A DNA stretch of 29,741 bases from an uncultured Bacilli bacterium. Its GTDB lineage: Bacteria; Bacillota_I; Bacilli_A; RF39; UBA660. This document shows, piece by piece, positions 6,406 through 13,927 of the stretch. The notes below the pieces were generated by a model. The model saw nothing but the letters and a program-made list of their open reading frames with translations, was not told the DNA's origin and searched no databases. Position 1 is the stretch's first letter, and each line of letters starts with the position of its first letter. The position numbers and the translations under genes are program-made. The stretch spans positions 1-29,741 of the forward strand of contig CAJTXC010000005.1 of NCBI GenBank assembly GCA_910580135.1, in the 5' to 3' direction.

Positions 6406-6841
6406 TTGTTTCCTCGTACTTTTCTACTTGTTCTATTCTTATTTTATAGCTTGGATCTGCAAGTAATGTCGAATTAATGAATATATCTACCATTTCTTTT
6501 ATTTCTTCTGGAGTGTGTGACTGTGCACTAAATGCTATTATGTTAGCATTGTTATGTTCTTTGGCGCTTTTTGCTTCATCCTTATTATCAATTTTTGCAC
6601 AACGAACACCTTTTACCTTGTTACATGCAATTGATACGCCAATTCCAGTACCACACATAACAATTCCTAAATCTACTTCTTTATTTACAACAGCATTCCC
6701 TAAGATAAAAGCATATTTAGGATAATCTACTCTTTCATCAGAATAACATCCATAATCAACAATGTCGTAATCATCTAATAAACTTTTTAGTTGTTCCTTT
6801 ACTTTGTAAGCTCTATGATCATTTGCTAAACCTATTTTCAT
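6395..6841 (-). CDS. rpiB: Ribose-5-phosphate isomerase B / LacAB-family sugar-phosphate isomerase
   Basis: Interconverts ribose 5-phosphate and ribulose 5-phosphate in the non-oxidative pentose phosphate pathway. The N terminus KIGLANDHRAY corresponds to the SDHaG phosphate/sugar site. The catalytic cysteine is Cys63 in VMCGTGIGVS, and His96 lies in EHNNANIIAFSAQ. Length 148 is normal for the family. LacA/LacB (galactose-6-phosphate isomerase) are close relatives, but no other lac-type gene is present, so RpiB is the simpler reading. ATG with GGAGGT. It is the first gene of a unit continuing into DUF1146 and spoIID, with an extended -10 (TGTTATAAT, 6863-6871) directly after the preceding terminator. 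Confidence 0.92.
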   Translation of the reverse strand: MKIGLANDHRAYKVKEQLKSLLDDYDIVDYGCYSDERVDYPKYAFILGNAVVNKEVDLGIVMCGTGIGVSIACNKVKGVRCAKIDNKDEAKSAKEHNNANIIAFSAQSHTPEEIKEMVDIFINSTLLADPSYKIRIEQVEKYEETNEY

Positions 6842-6862
6842 ATTTTATACCTCCATATTTTT

Positions 6863-6871
6863 ATTATAACA
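6863..6871 (-). promoter_or_regulatory. Extended -10 promoter of rpiB-DUF1146-spoIID
   Basis: TGTTATAAT on the minus strand lies 21 nt upstream of the rpiB start and directly after the stem of the preceding terminator. No strong -35 is visible. Confidence 0.6.
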
Positions 6872-6894
6872 AAAAAGGTTACTATAATAACCTT
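6871..6894 (-). terminator. Terminator after the Asn-rich protein gene
   Basis: The minus strand has stem AAGGTTA/TAACCTT (6888-6894 with 6875-6881), a 6-nt loop and a T6 tract. It includes the stop codon of the upstream gene. Confidence 0.82.
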
Positions 6895-8251
6895 ATTTCT
6901 TTAACTTTACTATTAGTTGATACATAGACTCAAAATCAAATTCTTCAAGTTCTATATCTACGCCTGAGGCCTTTAATTCTTCTATTAAGGCTTTAATTTT
7001 TTCTACATTTTTAGATACTAAACCTTGTGATATAGAAGATTCATCACTTTCTTCAACGGCTTCTTCTTTTACATCATTTTCTAAATCCATTATTTCAAGG
7101 ACATCTGGTTCAGTATAACTTTCGTCTAATCCTAAATCTGATAAATTTGTTTCTTCTAAAGTGATATCAGAAATTTCTTCAAGATTTGTTTTTAAATCTT
7201 CAGTTTCTTGAACATCTTCATTTATATCATCTAATTTATTTTCTTCTAATGATTCAGATAAAGTTACATCCTGAACTAAATCAGGTGCATCACTTATATC
7301 CGATTCTGTAACCCTATTATTATTTAGTGCTATGGAGTCAGAAATATTATCATTATTATCCAATGAATTAACAACTGGAGTTTCTGCTTCATTTAAATTT
7401 GATGGGTTAATAACACTATCAAACTCAGGTTTTAAATCAGAAGCTGGTAAATCATTATTAATACCATAATCTAAAGAAGTATCTATAGGTGGTAATTCTG
7501 AATTGTTTGGTTGTTCAATATTTATATTATTACCTAATGAAGTATTAATTGGTTCATAACTAGAACCTAAATTTGGTAATTCTGATGGAAAATCACTATT
7601 TTGATTCATTGGAGAAGATAAAGGAATTGTTGTTTCTTGAACTGGATTAAAATTTTGTATAGGTTCATTAATGTTTTGAATTATATTATTATCAAAGTTA
7701 TTTAAAGGGTTAGATATATCATTAGTTCCTGGTTGATATGAATTTTGTTCTAGGGAATTAGTATTTAAACTTTGATTATTAATATCATATGTACCATTTT
7801 CATAAGCATCTAAGTTATCATTTGTTTGTGGTAAAACATCTGGCATTATGTTCATTGGGCCTAATACATCTAAAGTTGGTGCGGTAGACTCTACTGCATC
7901 ATTTAAATTTTTAATTGGATCTAGTTCTGGTGGAACATCTGAACTAACAATTTGACTATTTACTTGTTCAAAACCAGGGAACATACCATTTGGTTGATTA
8001 TTAAAAAGTGGCTCTGAATTAATATTCATATTAAACATATTATTATTTAAATTTGGATTACCATATACTGGATTTTGATTACCAAAGTTTTGATTATTAT
8101 TCATATTATCATAAGAAGGGGCTCCATAATTACTTGTATTAATTACCCCATCATATGAATTGTTCATATTATTTGCTCCAATATTATTTTGGTTAAACGT
8201 TGGATTTCCGTTATTAAAATTTTGATTGTTATTCATATCATTATTAAACAT
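6893..8251 (-). CDS. Asn-rich, low-complexity protein of unknown function
   Basis: I do not recognise this 452-residue protein. It has no signal peptide and no membrane helix. Residues 1-90 are extremely Asn-rich (36 of the first 89 are Asn) with Gln, Gly, Phe, Tyr and Met: NNMNNSYDGV, NMNNNQNFGNQNP. This is a prion-like composition. The middle continues with N/S/P-rich segments. Residues about 290-410 are strongly acidic. The last ~45 residues (VEKIKALIEELKASGVDIELEEFDFESMYQLIVKLKK region) look like a small folded helical end. A strong GAGGGG ribosome site and flanking terminators on both sides show a real single-gene unit. It occupies the place after rsmG where noc-parA-parB usually lie. 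Mostly disordered; function unknown. Confidence 0.85.
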   Translation of the reverse strand: MFNNDMNNNQNFNNGNPTFNQNNIGANNMNNSYDGVINTSNYGAPSYDNMNNNQNFGNQNPVYGNPNLNNNMFNMNINSEPLFNNQPNGMFPGFEQVNSQIVSSDVPPELDPIKNLNDAVESTAPTLDVLGPMNIMPDVLPQTNDNLDAYENGTYDINNQSLNTNSLEQNSYQPGTNDISNPLNNFDNNIIQNINEPIQNFNPVQETTIPLSSPMNQNSDFPSELPNLGSSYEPINTSLGNNINIEQPNNSELPPIDTSLDYGINNDLPASDLKPEFDSVINPSNLNEAETPVVNSLDNNDNISDSIALNNNRVTESDISDAPDLVQDVTLSESLEENKLDDINEDVQETEDLKTNLEEISDITLEETNLSDLGLDESYTEPDVLEIMDLENDVKEEAVEESDESSISQGLVSKNVEKIKALIEELKASGVDIELEEFDFESMYQLIVKLKK

Positions 8252-8290
8252 ATTGTAATTCCCCTCTATCTTTAAATAAATAATACAATA

Positions 8291-8317
8291 AAAAAGCCAG
8301 TATTACAATGGCTTTTT
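8291..8317 (-). terminator. Terminator after rsmG
   Basis: Stem AAAAAGCCA (8291-8299) with TGGCTTTTT (8309-8317), a 9-nt loop and a T tract on the minus strand. It overlaps the end of rsmG. Confidence 0.88.
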
Positions 8318-9004
8318 CTTAATTTCACTAAACTTTCTAGGATATTTAACACTTGTTTTCACAAGTTTTTCTATTTTTATAAGAGTTCTTGTTCCAGCGT
8401 CACGAGGTAGTTCAAAAATAATGGTATCTTTTAACACACCGCCAAGTGTTTTTATAGCCTTTTTTGCACTTTTCAACTCATTTTTAGCATCTGCTTTCAT
8501 CGGCACGAAGTATCCGTGAGTTTTTACAAACGGAATACATAATTCTGATAATGTGCTCATGTTTGCAACCGCTCTTGATGTAACTATATCAAAGCTTTCT
8601 CTTTTTTTAGAAGCATATTCTTCTGCCCTAGCATGAATAGCTTCTATATCTTTTAAACCTAATTTTTCTATAACTGATTTTAAAAACTTAATTCTTTTAT
8701 TTAATGAATCTACTAAAGTTACCTTTAAATTAGGAAATACTATTTTTAATACTAGTCCTGGAAAACCTGCACCTGTACCTATATCAAGTAAAGTTTGATT
8801 ATCTAAATCTATAGCTTTAACTAAGGTTAAACTATCATAAAAGTGTTTTAAGTATACTTCGTTCTCTTCGGTTATTCTAGTTAAATTAGTATGACTATTA
8901 TATTCTATTAACATTTTATAATAAGTATATAAATCATTTAATGCTTTATCAGTTATGTTTATATTTAAGTTTTTTAAAGCATTTATAAACTCTTCTTTAT
9001 TCAT
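8303..9004 (-). CDS. rsmG: 16S rRNA (guanine-527-N7)-methyltransferase RsmG (GidB)
   Basis: SAM-dependent methyltransferase that modifies G527 of 16S rRNA. Its loss typically gives low-level streptomycin resistance. The N-terminal YNSHTNLTRI motif (about 35-44) precedes the SAM site LLDIGTGAGFPGLVL (72-86). VTLVDSLNKRIKFL and SRAVANM follow, then PMK. Length 233 is normal. The start ATG overlaps the end of mnmG by 8 nt, so the two are co-translated, as in most bacteria. A terminator ends the unit. Confidence 0.98.
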   Translation of the reverse strand: MNKEEFINALKNLNINITDKALNDLYTYYKMLIEYNSHTNLTRITEENEVYLKHFYDSLTLVKAIDLDNQTLLDIGTGAGFPGLVLKIVFPNLKVTLVDSLNKRIKFLKSVIEKLGLKDIEAIHARAEEYASKKRESFDIVTSRAVANMSTLSELCIPFVKTHGYFVPMKADAKNELKSAKKAIKTLGGVLKDTIIFELPRDAGTRTLIKIEKLVKTSVKYPRKFSEIKKKPL

Positions 9005-10811
9005 TATAAAACCTCTTTAAGTAAACCATTAATATTGCTATATCAGATGGATTAACACCACTAATACGAGTTGCTTGATCTATTGTTCTAGGTCTTACCT
9101 TTTCTAATTTTTGTCTTGCTTCAGTAGCTAAATTATCTATCTTTTTATAATCAATATCATCTGGTATTTGTTTTTTACCTAACTTAATCATTTTTTCAGC
9201 TTCTTTTTTAGCTTTAGCAATATAACCTTCATATTTATGATTAATTTCTACTTGTTCTAACACTTCCTTATCATAAGTATTACTTAATTTATCTATATAA
9301 TCTACTATTTTTACTTCTGGTCTTTTTAGATATTCAGATAAATTACATTTATACTGTGGAAAAGTAATAGTTTTTATTTCTTCTTCTAATTCTTCCATTT
9401 GTTTTAATTTATTTAATAATTTGTTATGTCTTTCTTCGCTAAGTAGTCCTACGTTGTATGCTTTTTCACTTAATCTTAAATCAGCATTATCACTTCTTAA
9501 AAGTAATCTAAATTCTGCACGAGAAGTAAGTAATCTATATGGTTCAATTGTTCCTTTTGTTACTAAATCATCTATTAAAACACCAATATAAGCATCACTT
9601 CTTGATAATATTAATGGATCTTTATCATCTAGTTTTAAACTAGCATTAATACCTGCTATAACACCTTGTCCTGCAGCTTCTTCGTAACCTGATGTTCCAT
9701 TTATTTGACCAGCAGTAAATAAGTTTTCTATCACTTTAGTTTCAAGCGATGGTTTTAGTTGTAATGGATCAATTGCATCATATTCAATAGCATAAGCATA
9801 TTTTAATATTTTTGCATGTTCTAATCCTTTTAAAGAATGAACCATGTCTTCTTGCACATCATGTGGCATAGAAGTTGAAAAACCTTGTAAGTATATATCA
9901 TCATAATACATACTTTCTGGCTCTAAAAATAATTGGTGTCTTTCCTTGTCTTTAAAACGAACTACTTTATCCTCTATTGAAGGACAATATCTAGGACCAG
10001 TACCTAGTTTTTCATAAAATCCACCATACATAGCAGATTTATCTAAGTTATCCATTATTATCTTATGTGTTCGTTCATTCGTATAAGTTAAATAACATGG
10101 TTCTTGATTTTTATAATTATAATAAGCTACATTATCAAAACTAAAAGTTAATTCTTCGCTATCTCCATCTTCACGAGAAAGCTCACTAAAATCAATAGAT
10201 GATCTTTCTATTCTAGGAGGGGTTCCCGTTTTTAATCTTAATAATTTGAATCCTAATTTTTCTAAATTATCACTTAAGAAGTTAGCTCTTTTTTCTCCAT
10301 GTGGACCTTCTGGTGTTCTGTTATTACCTACTAATATGTCTGCTTTTAAATAAGTTCCCGTTGTTAATATACAAGCATCACAATTAATAGTTTCTCCCTC
10401 TTCTGTAGTGATTCCAGTTATTTTGTTATCATTAATTAAAAGATCTGCCACTATAGCTTCTTTAATTGCTAAATTATTGGTACTCTCTAATGTTTTTAAC
10501 ATTTCTTTTTTGTATGTTATTTTATCTGCCTGACTTCTTAAAGATCTAACAGCAGGACCTTTAGATGAATTAAGCATCTTTATTTGAAGTAATGTCTTAT
10601 CAGCATTACGACCCATTTCTCCACCTAATGCATCTATTTCTCTTACAACAATTCCTTTAGCACTTCCACCAATAGATGGATTACATGGCATATCCGCAAT
10701 GTTTTCTTTATTAATTGTTATAAGCAAAGTCTTTTTCCCCATTCTTGCTGCTGTAAGTGCTGCTTCACAGCCAGCATGACCTGCTCCTACTACGATTACG
10801 TCATATTTCAT
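8997..10811 (-). CDS. mnmG: tRNA uridine-34 5-carboxymethylaminomethyl modification enzyme MnmG (GidA)
   Basis: FAD-dependent partner of MnmE that installs the carboxymethylaminomethyl group on wobble U34 of tRNAs. The FAD-binding VVGAGHAGCEAALTAARMG starts at residue 7. CNPSIGGSAKGIVVREIDAL holds the conserved catalytic-type cysteine. TGTYLKADILVG and the C-terminal SGVNPSDIAILMVYL are also as in the family. At 604 residues it is slightly shorter than most (about 620-630). ATG with AAGGTG upstream. TATAAT at 10837-10842 with a weak TTAACT -35 could serve as its promoter, because the nuclease gene upstream ends in its own terminator. Confidence 0.99.
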   Translation of the reverse strand: MKYDVIVVGAGHAGCEAALTAARMGKKTLLITINKENIADMPCNPSIGGSAKGIVVREIDALGGEMGRNADKTLLQIKMLNSSKGPAVRSLRSQADKITYKKEMLKTLESTNNLAIKEAIVADLLINDNKITGITTEEGETINCDACILTTGTYLKADILVGNNRTPEGPHGEKRANFLSDNLEKLGFKLLRLKTGTPPRIERSSIDFSELSREDGDSEELTFSFDNVAYYNYKNQEPCYLTYTNERTHKIIMDNLDKSAMYGGFYEKLGTGPRYCPSIEDKVVRFKDKERHQLFLEPESMYYDDIYLQGFSTSMPHDVQEDMVHSLKGLEHAKILKYAYAIEYDAIDPLQLKPSLETKVIENLFTAGQINGTSGYEEAAGQGVIAGINASLKLDDKDPLILSRSDAYIGVLIDDLVTKGTIEPYRLLTSRAEFRLLLRSDNADLRLSEKAYNVGLLSEERHNKLLNKLKQMEELEEEIKTITFPQYKCNLSEYLKRPEVKIVDYIDKLSNTYDKEVLEQVEINHKYEGYIAKAKKEAEKMIKLGKKQIPDDIDYKKIDNLATEARQKLEKVRPRTIDQATRISGVNPSDIAILMVYLKRFYNE

Positions 10812-10852
10812 CTAAAACACCTTCATTTCTTTTGGTATTATACAACATAATT

Positions 10853-10875
10853 AAAAAAAAGTTAATTCTTAACCT
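10853..10875 (-). terminator. Terminator after the DUF1016 nuclease gene
   Basis: The minus strand reads AGGTTAA-GAA-TTAACTT (7 bp with one G-T pair) followed by six or more T. It covers the stop codon of the nuclease gene. Confidence 0.72.
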
Positions 10876-11791
10876 CCTTTATATCATCTATTTCGTAGCT
10901 AACCATGTAAATGCCATCATCATTTACGTATTCAAAGATAAAGTTATCGTTCTTTTTAGATATTATTAAACCTAGTGTTTTGTTATGATGTTTTTTCCTT
11001 ATTGTTTTATCTACTATCTTTCTATATAACTGAATTTGACTTATATCCTTATAATTAGTGTTATTAAGCTTTAACTCTACTGGCATATAGCAATTTAAGT
11101 TTGTATTAAATAACATCATGTCGGCATAGAAAGTTTTATCTAGGTATTTTAATTTGTACTCACTTCCTGCGTATAAGAAACCTGCTCCTATTTGTAAGAA
11201 AAAGTCTCTTAACTCTTCTAATATATATTTTCTAAGCATCTTTTCACTTAAGTTTTTCTTATCAGGGGCTTTTATTATAATTGGATCTAGTAACATATCT
11301 TTTAGGTTGTAACTAGATTCATCTTTTGTATCTATTAGTTTTATGTTATTTTTCTCAGCATAAGATAATCTATCAAATGCTTTTTCTTTTATTAGTTTAA
11401 TTAATTCTCTTTTTGATAAATTATTTAATATGCACTGATTTATATAATAATTTCTTTCATTTTCATTTTTTATTGGTAATAATATAGTCCAATGAGTCCA
11501 TGTTAATTGGTCAACCGCTGGTTGACCTTTTTGGATAAGATAAAACTTTCGCATATATTTAAGATGAGTAGTTGAATAACCCTTGCCATATTGTTCCATT
11601 AATTTTATTGACCATTTTTTTATTAACATATCCCCGTACTTTGTTTTATTTTCTCCACCTTGAGCTTCTACCAATAGTTTTCCTATTTCATAATAAGCAT
11701 TTAAAGTATCTTTATTAGATTGCAGTCTTCTTACACCTTCGTTTACTTCCTTTTCTTCTATTACGTTTTTTATTTTTGAATAATAACCCAT
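10862..11791 (-). CDS. DUF1016 / YhcG-type PD-(D/E)XK nuclease-domain protein
   Basis: A 309-residue protein with the two-part YhcG architecture. The N-terminal DUF1016 helical domain (about 1-145) contains YYEIGKLLVEAQGGENKTKYG, GYSTTHLKYMRKFY and QLTWTHWTILL. The C-terminal PD-(D/E)XK nuclease fold (about 170-305) shows Asp224 in FYADMMLF and Glu239-x-Lys241 in MPVELKL, with Gln253 in the next helix. All the catalytic positions therefore look intact. The biological role of this family is unsettled: a DNA-processing or defence-associated nuclease is the usual suggestion. ATG with AAAGGAG. Its own -10 (TATAAT, 11816-11821) and terminators on both sides make it a separate unit inserted between the normally adjacent mnmE and mnmG. 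This is typical of mobile accessory cargo. Confidence 0.9.
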   Translation of the reverse strand: MGYYSKIKNVIEEKEVNEGVRRLQSNKDTLNAYYEIGKLLVEAQGGENKTKYGDMLIKKWSIKLMEQYGKGYSTTHLKYMRKFYLIQKGQPAVDQLTWTHWTILLPIKNENERNYYINQCILNNLSKRELIKLIKEKAFDRLSYAEKNNIKLIDTKDESSYNLKDMLLDPIIIKAPDKKNLSEKMLRKYILEELRDFFLQIGAGFLYAGSEYKLKYLDKTFYADMMLFNTNLNCYMPVELKLNNTNYKDISQIQLYRKIVDKTIRKKHHNKTLGLIISKKNDNFIFEYVNDDGIYMVSYEIDDIKEVKN

Positions 11792-11861
11792 ATATTGCTC
11801 CTTTCAAAGTCATTTATTATATGAATTATTTTTAAGAAAAAACTCGAATATTGTAAAAGAT

Positions 11862-11885
11862 AAAAAAATTGGCCCAAAGGGCCAA
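11862..11885 (-). terminator. Terminator after the 211-aa ORF
   Basis: Perfect GC-rich stem TTGGCCC-AAA-GGGCCAA (11869-11885) followed on the minus strand by seven T. A shorter T5 follows on the plus side. Confidence 0.92.
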
Positions 11886-11897
11886 CTTTTTAATACA

Positions 11898-12533
11898 TTA
11901 ATTTTTTTTATTTATTTTTAAACAAATTTCATTTACTATATCTTTATCAATATATAATTTACCTAATTTTTTTGGATATTTTATATCATTTATATAGGAA
12001 CGTATTTTTTCTTTTCTATTAACATTTTCAAGTTTATCTGCCTTTTCATATGCATCTATTATTCTTCTTAAAACAATTTCTAGATTCTTTTCTATTTCTT
12101 TTTTATTTAATGATCCAAAAATAATATTATTTATTAAATCGTGTTCATCTTCTTCATAATTAATAATTAAAAGGATTAATAAATCAATATATTTATCATT
12201 ATAATTAATTCCGTTTCTTTTTAAATATGTATACGCTGCTTCCTTATTATTATTTGCTAAAATAGCATCAATAAAAGTTCTATTTTTATATGTTTTTAAA
12301 AGTCCACTTTCTATATTTTCTTTTATTTCTTCATCTTTTTCGTCATAGATAGGAATCCAATATAAAATATCCTCTAACAAATCAAAAGATAAATCACCTA
12401 AAGCTTCAAAATCTTCTGAATATATAGCTGATACATAATCAGATGCTAAACAATGGTTAAAAGCCAAATATTCATCATATGTACCATATATAACCTTTTC
12501 GTTTTCTGCAAAACCACATAATTCTAAACTCAT
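11898..12533 (-). CDS. Unrecognised 211-aa cytoplasmic protein downstream of mnmE
   Basis: I do not recognise a family. The sequence is soluble, with no membrane helix or signal. It is acidic in the first half (EDFEALGDLSFDLLEDILYW, DEKDEEIKE) and basic at the end (YPKKLGKLYIDKD...KINKKN). Most of it looks alpha-helical, as in repeat-type helical scaffolds; TFIDAILANNNKEAAYTYLKR resembles a single ankyrin-like helix pair, but I would not call a domain. The start lies 7 nt after the mnmE stop, so it is in the mnmE transcript. A strong terminator follows. Codon and base composition are like the neighbours. Likely real because of its position and clean end. Confidence 0.75.
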   Translation of the reverse strand: MSLELCGFAENEKVIYGTYDEYLAFNHCLASDYVSAIYSEDFEALGDLSFDLLEDILYWIPIYDEKDEEIKENIESGLLKTYKNRTFIDAILANNNKEAAYTYLKRNGINYNDKYIDLLILLIINYEEDEHDLINNIIFGSLNKKEIEKNLEIVLRRIIDAYEKADKLENVNRKEKIRSYINDIKYPKKLGKLYIDKDIVNEICLKINKKN

Positions 12534-12540
12534 AGTTAAC

Positions 12541-13884
12541 CTACTTTCCTAAACAAAATCTACTAAATAAATTATCAACAAGTTCTTCTGTGTAATTAAC
12601 TCCTACTATGTCTCCTAGTCGCTCCCAAACTAGTTTTAAATCTATTTCTATCATGTCTATTTCTCTTTCTTCGTTAACACCACGCTCAACTTCTTTTAAT
12701 GACTCTATTGCAGACTTAAGTAGTGCTATTTGTCTTGCGTTAGTAAAGAAAGTTAAATTTTTAGTTAAGAAAGCACCTACATTAAATAATTCTTTTATTT
12801 TATCTTTTATATTATCTATACCAATATTTTCTTTAGCACTTATTCTAATAACATCTTTATCATATGTATTATTACTATCTAAATCAGTCTTATTCATAAT
12901 AACAATTCTTTTTTTATCTTTAGTTTTATCAAGTAAGAACTTATCTTCATCTGATAGTTCTTCAGAAGAATCAAGCACCAAAAGAACTAATTCTGCTTCA
13001 TTTATTAAACTTAAACTTTTTTCTATACCTATTTTTTCTACTACATCGCAAGACTCTCTAACTCCTGCGGTATCAATCAAATTAAGCTTTACTCCGCCTA
13101 TTATAATACTTCCTTCAACAATATCCCTAGTTGTTCCTTTAACGTCTGTTACAATAGCTTTTTCCTCTTCTAATAAAGCATTTAATAAGCTTGATTTACC
13201 TACGTTTGGTTTTCCTAAAATAACTGTTTTAATACCATCTTTTAATACTTTTCCATCTTCCGATAATTTAAGTATTTCAAGTAGTTTAGATTTCATTTCT
13301 ACTACTTCTTCTTTAATTCTATTTATGGTAACTACTTCAATATCTTCATATTCTGGATAATCTATATTTACTTCTATGTTTGAAATTAAAGCCACTATTT
13401 TATCTCTTAAATTTGTAATTAATTCTGATACTTTACCAGATAACTCGTTAATTGCCATCTTTCTAGTAAGTTCTGTTTCTGATTTAATTAAATCTAAAAC
13501 TCCTTCAGACTTTGTTAAATCTATCCTACCATTTAAAAATGCTCTTTTAGTAAATTCACCAGGTTCTGCTAATCTGCATCCAGAAAGTAATAATACTTCC
13601 ATTAATTTATTAACAACCGCAATTGAACCATGAGTATTTATTTCTATTACATCTTCCATCGTATAACTTTTAGGAGCTTTCATTATAGAAAATAATACTT
13701 CATCTATTATTTCATCCTTATAAACAATATGACCATAATTTATGGTATGGCTATCTACTTTATCTAAATCTTTTTCTTTAAATAATGGATTAACTATACT
13801 AATAGCATCTTCTCCAGATACTCTAATAATAGAAATTGCACCTTCTCCTAAAGCTGTTGATATAGCAACTATAGTATCATTCAT
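12541..13884 (-). CDS. mnmE: tRNA modification GTPase MnmE (TrmE/ThdF)
   Basis: GTPase partner of MnmG in wobble-uridine modification. The N-terminal tetrahydrofolate-binding domain (1-120) includes RVSGEDA and GEFTKRAFLNGRIDL. The helical domain holds an inserted G domain with G1 GKPNVGKS (224-231), G2 around KGTTRD, G3 DTAG (271-274) and G4 NKTD (331-334). It ends in FCLGK, whose Cys444 is the conserved C-terminal cysteine. Length 447 is normal. ATG with AAGGAAGTGA. It has its own extended -10 promoter, 27 nt upstream of the start codon. Confidence 0.99.
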   Translation of the reverse strand: MNDTIVAISTALGEGAISIIRVSGEDAISIVNPLFKEKDLDKVDSHTINYGHIVYKDEIIDEVLFSIMKAPKSYTMEDVIEINTHGSIAVVNKLMEVLLLSGCRLAEPGEFTKRAFLNGRIDLTKSEGVLDLIKSETELTRKMAINELSGKVSELITNLRDKIVALISNIEVNIDYPEYEDIEVVTINRIKEEVVEMKSKLLEILKLSEDGKVLKDGIKTVILGKPNVGKSSLLNALLEEEKAIVTDVKGTTRDIVEGSIIIGGVKLNLIDTAGVRESCDVVEKIGIEKSLSLINEAELVLLVLDSSEELSDEDKFLLDKTKDKKRIVIMNKTDLDSNNTYDKDVIRISAKENIGIDNIKDKIKELFNVGAFLTKNLTFFTNARQIALLKSAIESLKEVERGVNEEREIDMIEIDLKLVWERLGDIVGVNYTEELVDNLFSRFCLGK

Positions 13885-13910
13885 AGGTAATCACTTCCTT
13901 TTTGATAGGT

Positions 13911-13919
13911 ATTATAACA
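13911..13919 (-). promoter_or_regulatory. Extended -10 promoter of mnmE
   Basis: TGTTATAAT on the minus strand, in the 43-nt gap between the metallopeptidase-like gene and mnmE. The 10-mer ATGTTATAAT is identical to that before agrA and dnaX. Confidence 0.6.
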
Positions 13920-13927
13920 TATATTAA

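Noticed and set aside
12608..13927. Plus-strand open frames across mnmE (250, 85 and 61 codons)
   Set aside because: Ser/Ile-rich shadow frames opposite the conserved mnmE coding sequence, with no ribosome sites or motifs.
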